Shown: piece after piece, positions 25,201 through 36,822 of the stretch
Layout: the number at the start of each line of letters is the position of its first letter
Position numbering within the stretch: position 1 is the first letter of the stretch
NCBI GenBank assembly: GCA_022453515.1
Contig: JAJNNY010000003.1
Location: 868,001-932,000 of the forward strand
From: Astrocystis sublimbata
Lineage: Eukaryota > Ascomycota > Sordariomycetes > Xylariales > Xylariaceae
Length of the DNA: 64,000 nt
Reading direction: 5' to 3'
Made by a program: the position numbers and the translations under genes
Notes under the pieces: generated by a model
What the model saw: only the letters and a program-made list of their open reading frames with translations
What the model was told of the DNA's origin: nothing
Databases searched by the model: none

Positions 25201-27684
25201 GAGTCTCCTTGAGTGCGTGAAGCACGCAGCGTGGTGGGATCGTGGAAATCTCACGACAGTGAGGAATAACAGTCAGAATATGACATCAAGCCTGCCACGG
25301 CCCGTTCGGACGGTACGGTAGGTATCTCGTCAGCTAAAGCCTGCCCCCAATGCTCCCTATTTTTTTATTCTCTCATCCCTGACGTGTCTTCCACACCATC
25401 CATCCTATTGGCGGCGTGGTCGCGCTGCCAGATGGCATCGATCGATTGGGAACGCTTGCGCCCCGGGGTGGTGGTCATCTGCGCAGGAACCCGTCGTTTC
25501 CATAGGCTGGACTGCCCCAGGAGCTTGGGGGGGCCGAGGGGACCATGACACGCATCGCCAAGACGTTTCCATCCGCCCACCACCCACCCACTCCCTTCGA
25601 CACTTTGCCCACATTACGTAGGATGTGTACCTACTAGTATTGCTCAAGCTACGATGATGCTATAGCGTGTGTCCCTAGTAGAGAGTGCTTAATTGATTAA
25701 GAAGATCGGGGCGCGAATCTAAGGATGCCCTGAAAACTTAATGCCTAATCACACTTTTTCAGTTTTCAATTATGAATATGGACAAGTGATAGATAGTGTT
25801 TACAATATCGGGGCTCTCGGCGCCTCCCGGGTTTTGCGTCATAATCAATATATTGTCCCGTTCCAACGCCCTTGACGTGGAAAGAGAGAGTGTCGAAAAT
25901 CCGTGCTTCGAGGCTCGCCTCTTGAAAATTCGACGAATGATGCCTGCGTGCTTGGTGCGCTGATTGCTGGCATCTAAGCCGGTCATGGGACCAATTCCAC
26001 CCACCTCCTCACTTGGTAGGTATCAACACTACCTAGACAGCGTCATCATACCGACGATGTACACCCGCCTCTAAACGAATCTACAGTGATCTTGTGTTGC
26101 TTCGATCAGCTTAGCCTCCTAAGAATAGGCCGTCAAGTCATTGTATGTACATGGCCACCCCCTTTTGCAAGTCAAAGCCACGAGGCTCCTAGCTTGCCAA
26201 TACCTACCTCTACCTGGTCAGCATTTAGATAAAATAACGCATAATTTCGGAGCACCGAGTATCTTGTTGTCAGCCTGTAATGCTGCTCGCCTTCTGCGCT
26301 CGAGTCCTTCCTTCGGCATTGTAGCGTGAATGACACTCTATATGGCAGCCCTATCTGTCCTGTCACGTATGAGGTTGTCAAGGACAAAATAAAATCTACA
26401 CGAGAAATGACAAGAACGTGGTTGTGTTGGACCAATACGACCTTCTATTCATCCGCTTACTTAACTATAGTTGTTGTGTATGAACTTATACATGCACTCT
26501 CGTCTGCACCGGAGATCATGTGTAATTACTGAGCACCCTCACCATACTTCCCCAGTGGAACTCTAAGAGGAAACCAAGCCCCCCCCGAAAGTCGTTACGT
26601 GAAGTCGAAGTCTTGGACGTGCTTTCTCAGTCTATATACGGAGCTCAATTTCCTAAGTAAAAAGACCAGGGGCAGCTCTCACTGAACTTTATCTTATGAC
26701 TTGAACTTGCAATGCAGTCACCCAGTCACATAATCAACACGACTAGAATCGTTTGAATGCCAGCTACGCCATAGTATGTATATGCAGCGCTCGCAACGTT
26801 TGTTCTCTCACCAACCATCCAGCTGTTGCGAGAGTCACTGTCTCACCTCGAACTGAGAAATACGCCGAAAAATTCGATCTAGAACTTGGTCTCATGCGCA
26901 GGGGTCTAGTTAATAATAGGGATCTCCATTCTGGGCCCATGATTTGCTTTTGCAAGACTTCAGAGACGGGATGATGGCACATAAACTCACGAAAAGCAAG
27001 TTGATTTGCTTATATCACTGTAAGACTACCGTCGGCGATGCACCATAGCTCGGCGATGATTGTAGAATTCTGAGTTTGTTGAGTTGCCGCATCCCGAGAA
27101 TCTGATTCGATGTAGCTAGCAACGCACACATCACATATTAAGCCGACTTTTTGTGATCACACACACACTACATAGCGATCCATATGCAGATACAATACAA
27201 GTCGGCTGGCTTGATAATTGTGACGATGGAACTGGAAGCTTGGTGGCTCGTCCACGGAATATACCATAGCCCACATATGATAATGTCGTAAACCGCGTAC
27301 ATCGTACATAAGAGGTGCCTGTCATTTTCCCAAATCAAGGGAGGGTGCGATTGTATTTCCCGGGCATCAGATCATAATCCGACTGACCTCTCTTATGTTT
27401 CAAAGAACACTCCCAGAAACCGAGGGAGTCTCAAATATTGAGCTTATGGTCTTGCTTCCAAGATCAATGTCTCTCCAAGATGTGCAATTTTCAGTTGAGG
27501 GCAAGTATATTCATCGTAACTTAACGCTTTCCATCCTCATGTACGTAGCTACATAACTTTCATTGGACATGAACAATATACCGTGCTGTTAAGTTTCACC
27601 CTGCTAGGTAGGCCTGCCTATTCCCTCTTTTCGTCTGCGATTCGCTTCACCCTGTATGTCCCATGAAATCTCGTATCATCATCC

Positions 27685-27712
27685 GAAGCCCAAGCCCAAG
27701 CCTAAGCCCAAG
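27685..27712. repeat. Short AAGCCC hexanucleotide repeat
   Basis: Four to five near-perfect AAGCCC/AAGCCT units lie in non-coding sequence before the coiled-coil gene's 3' end. Confidence 0.7.
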
Positions 27713-28044
27713 GTTAAGCTGGTCCGGATTCTTTCTCGTTCGCTATCTTCCCTTCTCCCGATTTAGAAATCATGACATACCTCTTCGTTAATTATGATAT
27801 ATGACTCAAATTCCAACGTCAATAAAGCAAGTAATAAAAAAATACCCAGATCCAAATATGGAAAAAGTCCACACGATTCAAGAACGGGCAGATGCATACC
27901 CTTCGACATAGAAGGTCGGGGATGGCAGATATAATGCAGAAGAGAGACTGGACTCCGATAAACGCAATGCAAGCGAAAGCCTAGGGTCGTTGTATGCAAT
28001 ATCATCATAGCAGAGAAATATGGATTCGAGGGGGAAATGCAGCT

Positions 28045-30027
28045 TTATTCCCTGATGGACTCCGTCGCCGGCTCTTCCTTCTTCGCCCAAGCTGAGGAAG
28101 CCCAGCCCATCCAGCTGGCGCGTTTGTTGTTTTCGGCCTTCTCAGCTTGAGTCTCCTGGACGAGTCGCAGGGGACGCGGCTTGTTGCCGGCGAAAGTTGT
28201 TGCCTTATCCGACCCAGATACACTGGTGTGGGTGCTGCCGGCGCGCGGCGGGCTCGAAGTAGCACCTTCTCCGGCGGAGGCAGAGTCTCCGCTGACGCTG
28301 CTGGTCTCGCTCCTCATCCCGGGGAAGTTGCCAGCGCTAGGGGCACCCTGGCTTGATGCGATTCGCGGCGTCGAGACACCCGAGAAGAAGGATGCCGAGT
28401 TGCGCGGGTTGCTGAGAGGGGGGGACAGCGGGCCGTCGGGGCCTTTGTACATCGCGTTGACGAGCCCAGCTGCCCCAGTGAACTGCTCACTCATGGGGCG
28501 CCCGCCACGGCGCGTGCTCTGCGAGCGTCCCAAGCTGATAGGGATGCTCGGCGCGGTCTCAGGGTTGTTATGCGCTGAGTTCGGTTGCGGCATCATCGAC
28601 ATTGGGCGTGGTTTGCGTTGGCCGGGATTTCCGCCTGTAGCAATGGATTTGGCACGCTGGAGCAGCGAAACACCCACGCCTGGCATCTCAGATGCCGGCG
28701 GCGGAGGGAGTTCCTTTTGCAGATTAGATGGTTTCGACTCAGATGAGTCAAGGATATGCTCGAACTCCTGGTGCTGCAGCAGTCGCTCAATGATCTTGTT
28801 AATGTACAGCGTTAAGGCCTTGTTTTGGTCTTTCATGGCACGCAGCTCGGCCTCTAGGCCTTGGCGACGCACAGGGTCCTCGCCCATCTCCGACTCATCG
28901 GCAATGGAGCCGAGTTCATCAGCTAGACTTGTGCTGGGCACCTGGAGCGCACTACCGGTACTATTCCTGCCCTCCAACGCGTTGAGAGCGTCCTGGTTGG
29001 CGGAAACGCCCATATAGTCAAAATCGCCCTTGCCGAAGTCGCCGTGGAGTGTCTTTTCTTGGAGCAATAATTGATATGACTCGTTGTCTTCCATTAGCCG
29101 CGCGTTCGCCATTCGGGCTTCCATTAAAAGCCGTTCCACTTCGTGCAGCCGCCCGCCGCCTTGGTTCTCGGTTTCGACGAGTTTGATTTGGGCCTCTGCC
29201 AACTCAAGACGCAGCGATTCTATGAGCTTGTCCTTTTGAAGTAGCAGCTTGGAGGTGTTTCGAGAATCGCTTCTCTGAACAGAGGAGGGCGGCGCAAAGC
29301 TACCGCCTTCGACACCTGGGGAGTTGTTGTTCGCTAGGAAACACGTATTAGCAATGGTAGTAGATTACGTCGGCTGCCCGGTGTCCAACTTACATTGCCT
29401 GGACGGCCGATACTCATCTTCGGCGTTGCGCTGGTTGAGAGACTCCTTCAGCCGGTTGATGATGACCTGCATTTCCTCTTCCCGGTTCGACATCTCCTCC
29501 TTCTCCTTCATCATGGAACTCCTTTCTGCTTCGTATATAGCTTCCATCTCGCGCATCTGCCTGGCCGCCTCTCTCTTCTCGTTGCGGTGGGTCTCGATCT
29601 GTTCGTCGTTCTCATGGGCTCTCTCTTCAAGCTTGGCCTGCTCCTTGACGGCGTCGTCGAGCCGCGACTGCAGGACCTCTGACTGTTTCCTGTACTGCTC
29701 CGATGTGGTGTCGGCCTTGTGCAGGCGCTCTTTCAGGTCCTCGATGAGTGCGACGGTCTCGGCCCGAGCCTCGGCGTCCGCCCGGCTGGAGACGCTCAGG
29801 GACGAGCTGGCTCTGTGGGCGGCAGCACGTGCGGAGACGGGGGTGCCGGATCGAATGGACCGTGTCCTGGTGGGCGTGCCGTTGGCGGTCGCATTCGCAG
29901 CTGCTGTGGTGGACGATGTCGGCGTAGCAGCGCGGGGTGTCCTTGCGGACGAGGCCGCGTGGCTGTTTTCTGAGGAGGAAGTTCGGCCAGGCGCCGAGGT
30001 AACCGGCTTCTTGGTCGCAGCGGACAT
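28045..30027 (-). CDS. Coiled-coil protein of unknown function
   Basis: Two exons, 30027-29394 and 29333-28045, joined across a 60-base GTAAGT..CCTAG intron; 640 residues. An upstream in-frame ATG at 30060 would add 11 residues, but MSAATKKPVTS fits better as a start. Residues 1-75 are Ser/Thr/Ala-rich and disordered. Residues about 80-205 and 235-285 form long heptad-rich coiled coils full of Glu, Arg, Lys and Leu (for example AETVALIEDLKERLHKADTT). A shorter helix around 345-375 (LEAELRAMKDQNKALTLYINKI) precedes a Pro/Ser-rich region, and the C-terminus carries a conserved-looking KRASWMGWASSAWAKKEE. Fungal relatives are usually annotated only as M-protein-repeat or transport-like coiled-coil proteins, from heptads rather than true homology. 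I cannot assign a role. Confidence 0.8.
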
Positions 30028-32461
30028 GGCGCGGCTGTGAGGCTCTAACCAAGAATGCAAAGCTACATGTGCTGGCTAGCGATGGGATGGGGCAACGATC
30101 AGCCGTTGCTGCGACGGTAACGATAGCTGGAATGTGTGAGAGTCGGGGGCGTTGTTGGAAAGACGGCTGCTGATGTTGGACTTGAGCTGACAGTCATTCA
30201 GGGACATCAACGAAACAACAACTATGGACTGCTCGTGTGCGGTATGTAAAGTGATGTTTGTTTCTGGTCGGATCAGGGAGTATGTTGTATGCAGTGTTGC
30301 CGGGCGGTGACTGTGGTCTGAGGGTCTGAGGTGTGGAGGTACCTGGTCGGGCTCAGGATCGGGCGTAGATCAATCTTGGGGTACGGTGCTGTCGAGGGAG
30401 AGTACATGTGCGCGACGGTGTGGGCGGTGGCGTGGGTGCGTGTCAGTGGATGCCTGCAGGGTACCGAGGGCGCCTGTCTAAGTACCCAGGACACACATGT
30501 ATGGTACCTAGCCCTCGCGTGGCCCAAAGTGCGCAGGCGAGCCAGGTGCTGGCTGCGGTGCCCCTAATTTAGAAACCGACTGGTGCTCGACTGGCTGAAC
30601 CTACCTAAACCTAACCCTCTCGCCCTTCCTCCTTCTTCCTCCCCTCTCCTCCTGCCCTCGCTGCCCTCCACCCAACCACGACGGGACTCCTCTCAAATCT
30701 CCTCTTTTGGAACCGCTCAGGTAGGACTCAGGGGGCCCGTACATTCCTGCCTCGCCTGCCCGTAGAAAGCGCCATGACTGAACTCTGACAGCTAGCTCCA
30801 GCGCTGCTCGACACTTGCTGTAGCCGCGGCCCCCTGGCGCTAACGTTGTCACTTCCAAAGTCTCTTGAATCAGGCCCGATTGGGATTGGTCGACGTTAAG
30901 CTCGTCCGGGGCCGCTGAACCTTGGAACCCTCTTGACATCGCAGATAACCTATCACGGCTCGTGAATCTCCTCTCGATCCTCGATTCCCGTCTCATGTCG
31001 AGTTTCTCTTTACCTATCCGTACCTGCCTATGCATACGTATCTACATGTGTATGCTATCCGTCTCTATATCTTAGTACACATCAGAGGACACTTCATACC
31101 TACAGTGTTGCGCATACACCACGAGCCTGTACGAGGCAGATACACGTCGCTGAAAACCGGGGATCGCGGATCGATGATTCAGATCGTCGGCCAAGGAACT
31201 GTTTCCATTTCCAGCTGTAATTACCGTCATGCTGACATCCCAGCATCTTCCCTGCCGCATGTGACACAAGCCAGGGTCTCAAATATCCAACAATACCATG
31301 ATTTCTAATGGAACATTTCCATCTGCCGTCATGCGTACTCCATACTCCGTAGTCGTATCTAAGAGATAACCAAAAGCCTTCTCTGAAGCAAGTGCTGCAA
31401 CTCGGATTTTCGTTCTCCTGAGCCTGGTGTGAGACGAGTGGCGCCTGGGAAAGTCATTATATGCCGGTAGTTGTAGTTGTGCGATAGAATTATAGTTTGA
31501 GGCGTCGCTGCTGTGTCACCATGTCCCGTGTTCCCGGAGCCTCCCGGTCATGATGGGTAGGTAGGTAATTTGCGCAAGCAGCCATTCAAAATTGTTCGAG
31601 AACAATCTTCCTCGCGAGGAACGTCTCGATACCACCTTTGCCCCTCTATTTTCTGTTGCTACGCCAGTCGCGTGTCGTTATGCTTGTGGCTTTTGGGTTT
31701 CGACGGGTACCTACACGCATTGAATCCGAAAAGACCCCTGGACGATATATGAGGTGCCGAATTTGTAGCTATGCGGATACACATAGTACATATATCTATC
31801 TCGATGGTACCAACTACCTACCTAGCCTATGAGCAACTATCGAAACGGAAGACTCAAATGTCTACAATGTATTTAAAATTCCGTGGACATTGTAGCATCG
31901 TACTCTGTCCTGGGTGTGATGAAGTGAACTTGGCTATCACCATCGTATGCCGTAGCGGTATCAGCGTTGATGACAAGTTCGACCCCAACCGGAGTTGCCC
32001 ATTCCATAGGAGGCAGTGAGTCAAGAAGTTTGCAATTTTTGCAAACCGATTGTCATTTCCGTGTACAAAAATACGGATAATCACACCACGTATAATGCAA
32101 TTCTCGGTTGAAACCAGACGTCGACCAACTTTGACAATACTTCACGTTTCACACAGCCGGATATGAAGAACGTCGCACGGATGGACGAGTTGACACAGAC
32201 GATATATTTCTTATTTAGAAAAATGTATTGGGTATCGTTCGTGATCATACTCGATAGGTCGAGTCTTAGACTACCTAAGCACGAGCCATCCAGAAGTATC
32301 TCTGGGATGCTGCTACTGGATTACGAGAACCCGACAAGGTCGCCGTGCATTGTTGCTCACATGCACACAACATGGAGTAATCCTAATCCCTAAACGGGTG
32401 AAATTCCTTGTCCGTTTTAATGATACCGTTAACCCAAACGCCATTTTAATGCAAGTCAAGC
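30028..32461. other. Intergenic, no gene supported
   Basis: Upstream of the coiled-coil gene and downstream of eL30. It contains TAGGTAC-type sequences near 30340, 30480, 30505, 31555 and 31800 and a short telomere-like CCTAAACCTAACCC at 30604-30617. No coding frame is convincing. Confidence 0.45.
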
Positions 32462-33234
32462 TTAAGCTTGCTGGTCGCTCAGGATATCGGAGTCACCGGC
32501 ATCGAGAATGGCCATGGTAGAGCACGAGTACAGCTTTCCAACTGTTATTGCTTATGTTAGTGTGTGATGCAGCGTAGGTGGATCGTAGGGCACGGAAGTT
32601 CCTGAGGCGGCGACTTACGGGAGGTTCCGAGTTCAATCTGTATAGGTTCGAGGTTAGCTGAATGTTGTACCCTCCAAAGTCCAAATGGAGCTTTTTCTCT
32701 GGGCTAGGATGGCGATTCATTGGGGAGACCAATGGACCACCATCCCCTACGCTACGAGAAGAGCAGGCGACAGGAACTCTGGGTGCACTTACGTTGGTAC
32801 CCTCGAAGTGGTGGACGGGGGTCTTGGACAACATGGAGTAGTACTCGAGCTCAGACTTGCGTAGAGGAGGAGCATTGGCGGCAATGATGCTGATATCACA
32901 GTCAGCTAACAGGCCTTTGCACTTTCTTCATTCCGTCGCTCGCGATGTACCGAAGAGGAGTCTGGGTACAGCCGCGATAGCCTCGTTGACCAAGGCAGGG
33001 GACGACAACAGGGATTTCGGAGGCTACCTACACAAGCTTGGCCTTGCCGGATCGCAGGCTCTTGATGGCTGTGGGTATAATGGTAAGCCTCCAGGCGTAG
33101 CTGGCGGGATCGCAGATGCAGCCATTCATTCACATACAAGACTTGTATCCCAAGACGGTCTTTCCACTCTTCATCACCAGCGCCAGCTTGCTGTTGATGG
33201 AGTTGGCATCCTTTCTGTTCTTCTTGCCAGCCAT
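32462..33234 (-). CDS. RPL30: 60S ribosomal protein eL30
   Basis: Five exons on the minus strand, 33234-33138, 33068-33032, 32889-32793, 32637-32619 and 32541-32462, total 330 bases (109 residues). All introns are GT..AG and the phases agree. The product shows the family's features: [20 protein letters not shown] at 13-32, [20 protein letters not shown] next, [19 protein letters not shown], then [20 protein letters not shown] and GDSDIL near the end. It is a component of the large ribosomal subunit. In budding yeast eL30 represses splicing of its own pre-mRNA. Here the third intron holds a strong RNA hairpin (separate entry), but no homology to the yeast site is claimed. One exon is only 19 bases. 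The gene is divergent from uL16. Confidence 0.95.
32706..32746 (-). other. Stable hairpin inside eL30 intron 3
   Basis: On the transcribed (minus) strand two 18-base arms (32746-32729 and 32723-32706) pair around a five-base loop. Fourteen pairs are Watson-Crick, three are G-U wobbles and one (C-A) is a mismatch. The wobbles pair only in the minus-strand RNA, which favours an RNA structure over a DNA palindrome. The function is unknown. Confidence 0.6.
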
Positions 33235-33662
33235 TGTGTCTGATTGGGGTCTCGGTCGCGACGGGTTCGAGCTGGGGTATCGAGGGTGTTGTTGAGTTGG
33301 TGGACGACAAGGGAAAAGGAAGGATCGATTTCAACTGGGAGTAGATAGGCCTTTCCTCTATCTCAGAAGTTTGCATGCGCTGAGTGAGCCCTGCGCTTCG
33401 GACTGCGGGGCCCAGCCCGCATCGGCAAAATGATTATTATTTGCGGTGCGCTCTGTAGCCCTAACCCCACATCGCCCACCTGGCTTACTCAGCCAATGGG
33501 AAGCGCTGGAACCGCCCCACCGTCTGTGACTCGCCTGCTTTGAAATCAACTCGGGCTTTTGCCATTCCCAGCGACTTCAAGAGGACGGCCTGGGCTCTCT
33601 CAATCAATCGACATCACAACCAACTCAACCACATCTACGTCACCCCCGAGAAATCAGACAAG
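33235..33662. promoter_or_regulatory. Bidirectional ribosomal-protein promoter region
   Basis: Only 428 bases separate the divergent ATGs of eL30 (33234) and uL16 (33663). A CCAAT box lies at 33493-33497, and a CCCTAACCCC element lies at about 33459-33468, resembling the telomere-like boxes seen in fungal ribosomal protein promoters. Joint regulation is an inference from arrangement. Confidence 0.6.
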
Positions 33663-34643
33663 ATGGCGCGTCGTCCCGCTCGTTGCTACCGATACTGCAA
33701 GAACAAGGTAAGAACCTATACATGAGATGATGCGCCGAGTAGCTCGACGAAATTTGAGATCCGCATCACATGGCGCTTCTCCCTCCTTCCCGTACACCGT
33801 CCTTGGACACAATGTTGCTGTTGTTGGGACTTCGTTTACCGAGACACCTGCGTGCCCTGGAGGAGCGCACCATTACATGCGAGGCTGCCGTCGCAAAGCG
33901 ATTCCAAAGCGCAGCCCTCTCAATCAGATCGAATCTAGTGTATGGGCCCCAGCTGACGTAGGTCATTACAGCCGTATCCCAAGTCGCGGTTCAACCGTGG
34001 TGTCCCCGACCCCAAGATCCGCATCTTCGACCTGGGCCGAAAGAAGGCGAACGTCGATGACTTCCCTCTCTGCATCCACATGGTCTCCAATGAGTACGAA
34101 CAGCTGAGCTCCGAGGCTCTCGAAGCCGCCCGTATCTGCGCCAACAAGTACCTGGTCAAGCAAGCCGGAAAGGAAGGTTTCCACCTCCGTGTCCGCGCCC
34201 ACCCTTACCACGTCGTCCGTATCAACAAGATGTTGTCGTGCGCTGGTGCCGATAGACTGCAAACCGGTATGCGTGGTGCCTGGGGCAAGCCCAACGGCAC
34301 TGTCGCTCGTGTCAACATCGGCCAGATTCTCCTCAGCGTCCGCACTCGTGACTCTAGTGAGTGAAGCCACGCCAAGATGCAAATATCCTCATGCTGACCC
34401 TGTACAGACCGTGCCATCGCTCTCGAGGCTCTCCGCCGATCCATGTACAAGTTCCCCGGTCGCCAAAAGATCATTATCTCCAAGAACTGGGGTTTCACCC
34501 CTCTCCGCCGCGAGGACTACCTCGAGCAGAAGGCCGCTGGTCATCTGCTGATCGACGGTGCTTACGTCCAGTTCCTCCGCAACAAGGGCAAGATCGAGGA
34601 CAACCTGCGGCGTTTCCCCAAAGCCTTCGAGTCTGAGGCTTAG
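33663..34643 (+). CDS. RPL10: 60S ribosomal protein uL16 (L10)
   Basis: Three exons, 33663-33707, 33972-34356 and 34408-34643; 221 residues with consistent phases. The first exon encodes only [15 protein letters not shown], and a 264-base first intron follows, a common fungal ribosomal-protein layout. Exon 2 begins [20 protein letters not shown] and contains the conserved [20 protein letters not shown] loop, which in yeast approaches the peptidyl-transferase centre, and GMRGAWGKP. Exon 3 ends [14 protein letters not shown] ([14 protein letters not shown]). The protein joins the large subunit late, in the cytoplasm. It shares its upstream region with eL30. I looked for a box C/D snoRNA in intron 1 and found only an imperfect C-box. 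Confidence 0.96.
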
Positions 34644-36822
34644 AGGGTTACTTTGTCAAATTGTTGTTGAGCAAATCTGGGATAAGAGGTCTGGCGTCAT
34701 TCGGTTACCATAGCACTGTCCATAGCAGTCAATAAGGATCTTGCATTTGCATCAAAGCCCATGCCAGCTTTCACAATATGTGTGTGTATTCAACTTCCTC
34801 GATCACAACTGGGTCGACATTCTTTGAATGTGATGAAATGCGGGTTTAGAATGCCGGGGTAGAGTGACTCATGCTCGCTATTCTGAAGAGCACATCAAAC
34901 CTATTGCGACAAATGGTATTATTCAGGTGCAGAGCACTTGATTGGCGACTACTGTAGATATCTACATGTACGCAGCCACTACCATCGGCACTTAGCTGAA
35001 TGTTTCATTCTCCAGGCAAGCCGCCTGGCTAACCGGCAACAACGACAATACCTACTTCCACTTTATCATGTTTACCTAAGCATGGAAAGAGTTATGCTCA
35101 AAAACCTCTTAATGCTCGGAATTGCAACAAACCTTGAAGTGCGATACTGCGCTTACGGATATATGACTTGACAAGATACAGACGCAGCATATACATCTCC
35201 TCATTAGTTCCGGCTGTGTCGGAGACTGATGCTACGCTCGTATTAATTTATTGTCAATTCAATCCTGTTTGTAAAGCAAGAAACACCATAAAAAGTACGC
35301 GACTAAGGTGGCATAGACATAGTATTGTATCTCGTGAGTTTGGGTGCTGCGGGGTCCACTTTCTGACCTCCCACCAGGGTGATGTACCAAAGTTGGCCGA
35401 ACGCTGGGAGTGGAAAACAGCGTCTTGTGAGATCCGTACATAAATTGCATGGGGAAATGGGCAGAGATAACCATTCTGAGGCCGCACCGTTTCGTCAGAA
35501 TAGGTATCTATGATCCTTGTTATCTTGCTGGCTGCGGTTACAATACCATTAACACTCATCTTTCTATCGAAGTCATTACCACCTTTGACTTGCTAGCTCA
35601 GCTGACAGTATACTTAATAATACATTGATCTACTTTGGTACTCTTACAGAAAAAGAAACAGATAACAGATATCTCGCTGACCCCTTTGTATGGGTTACCT
35701 GGCGGGCCTAGTTGAGAGATGGATATCACACCACGCACCCCCCCAAGCTGATGCTCCCCTTTCTTGTTCTACGTACATGGTAATAACACGAAGCTGGCTT
35801 TGTCGCGTCACTTTTGTTATTTGGGGTCAACAAGAAGCAGTGATGTAACCTGTTATCACTCATACTTTAGCACGAGGTATGCGGCAGAGGCACACTGGCA
35901 GCCAGGGTCAAACTGACCGACATTCGGGAGAGGTTGGCGTTGACGGCTTATCGCATCATTCAACCTGGCAGTGTCTGCGTTGCATCCAGTGGATGGTGGT
36001 GGTGAGTGGATCTCTTGCTGAATGGTCAGGAAATCACGTAAGATCCAGTGCAGTACAGCGAGTTACGGTGTCCAGGCCCCCCGAACTACGGCTTGAACAG
36101 CAGCTGGGCAGTAGTGCGTGGCCCTATGTCGTAGTGCTGTCCCAGTAATCCCATTGAGAAGCGCCTAAACGGAGTTCGAAACCCACGGCGAGCGCGCACT
36201 AAGAGGCTTGGCACCTAGCCCGATCTACGCCTCCGGACTGCCGACCGCCCAACTCTCTCAACAACCCGCGCCAGAGACCACGCCACGCGACTTGCGATAG
36301 GTCATCCTCAAGCTCAGGGTGCTGGGAAGCGCCACACCCCCCAACGGAGGCAGCTGCCCAGGTGATGCAGAGACCCCGTCGTTGAACCCCCGTGTACTTA
36401 TCATCTTCACAGCCCAACTTCTGCTGTGAGCTTGTTGACGTCGTTCTTCAAAAAACGCAAAGAATCTCACATCACTCGAACTCCTAAAAAAAGAAATTGC
36501 GTCCATTGTTAGCGGCTACTTTGTTCATGCGCCTCCCGTGAGCGCTTCGTACACAAAGCTAGGTACTTACTGAGCACCAACCACACCAACACCAACAACA
36601 ACGGAACTCCGATATCATTCCGAAAGTGACGCCATTCATCAGCACAACAACAACAGATCAGAACAGTAAACTCGAAGTATCAAGTTGGTCGAAAGTGCCG
36701 CTTTGTTATCTGTTTTCTTATTCTTGTTGTTGTGGCCACCTCGCCAGATTGGCGTGTTCTGAAACGGGATCTGTCCCCTGCTGGGTGACTTCTCTACGGT
36801 CCCTGATAGAAGATAAAACACC
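34644..36822. other. Intergenic, no gene supported
   Basis: Holds the uL16 3' region and the upstream region of the 569-residue protein gene. A TAGGTAC-type sequence occurs at 36561. No convincing coding frame, RNA gene or repeat is visible. Confidence 0.45.

Larger units (their letters stand above)
21433..28044. other. Gene-poor region of 6.6 kb
   Basis: No reading frame here is convincing: none exceeds about 110 codons with a recognisable domain or plausible splicing partner. The region is dense in palindromic TAGGTACC/GTACCTA-type sequence (for example 22525-22560, 22843-22885, 23102-23150, 23724-23755, 26010-26035). It holds two short degenerate repeats (separate entries). I see no transposase, reverse transcriptase, long terminal repeat or tRNA. 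Confidence 0.5.

Noticed and set aside
28181..30040. Long plus-strand open frames (278 and 238 codons)
   Set aside because: Both are antisense to the two exons of the coiled-coil gene, which has clear heptads and a good splice junction.
30604..30617. Telomere-like CCTAAACCTAACCC
   Set aside because: Barely two units; not evidence of a chromosome end or an interstitial telomere array.
33708..33971. Possible box C/D snoRNA in the first intron of uL16
   Set aside because: Ribosomal protein introns often host snoRNAs, but only an imperfect C-box (ATGATGC) is present and the nearest CTGA is over 200 bases away, too far for a normal box C/D RNA.
36125..36215. A GTTCGAA-type T-loop suggesting a tRNA
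   Set aside because: No acceptor stem, D arm or anticodon arm could be folded around it. I found no tRNA anywhere in the window.
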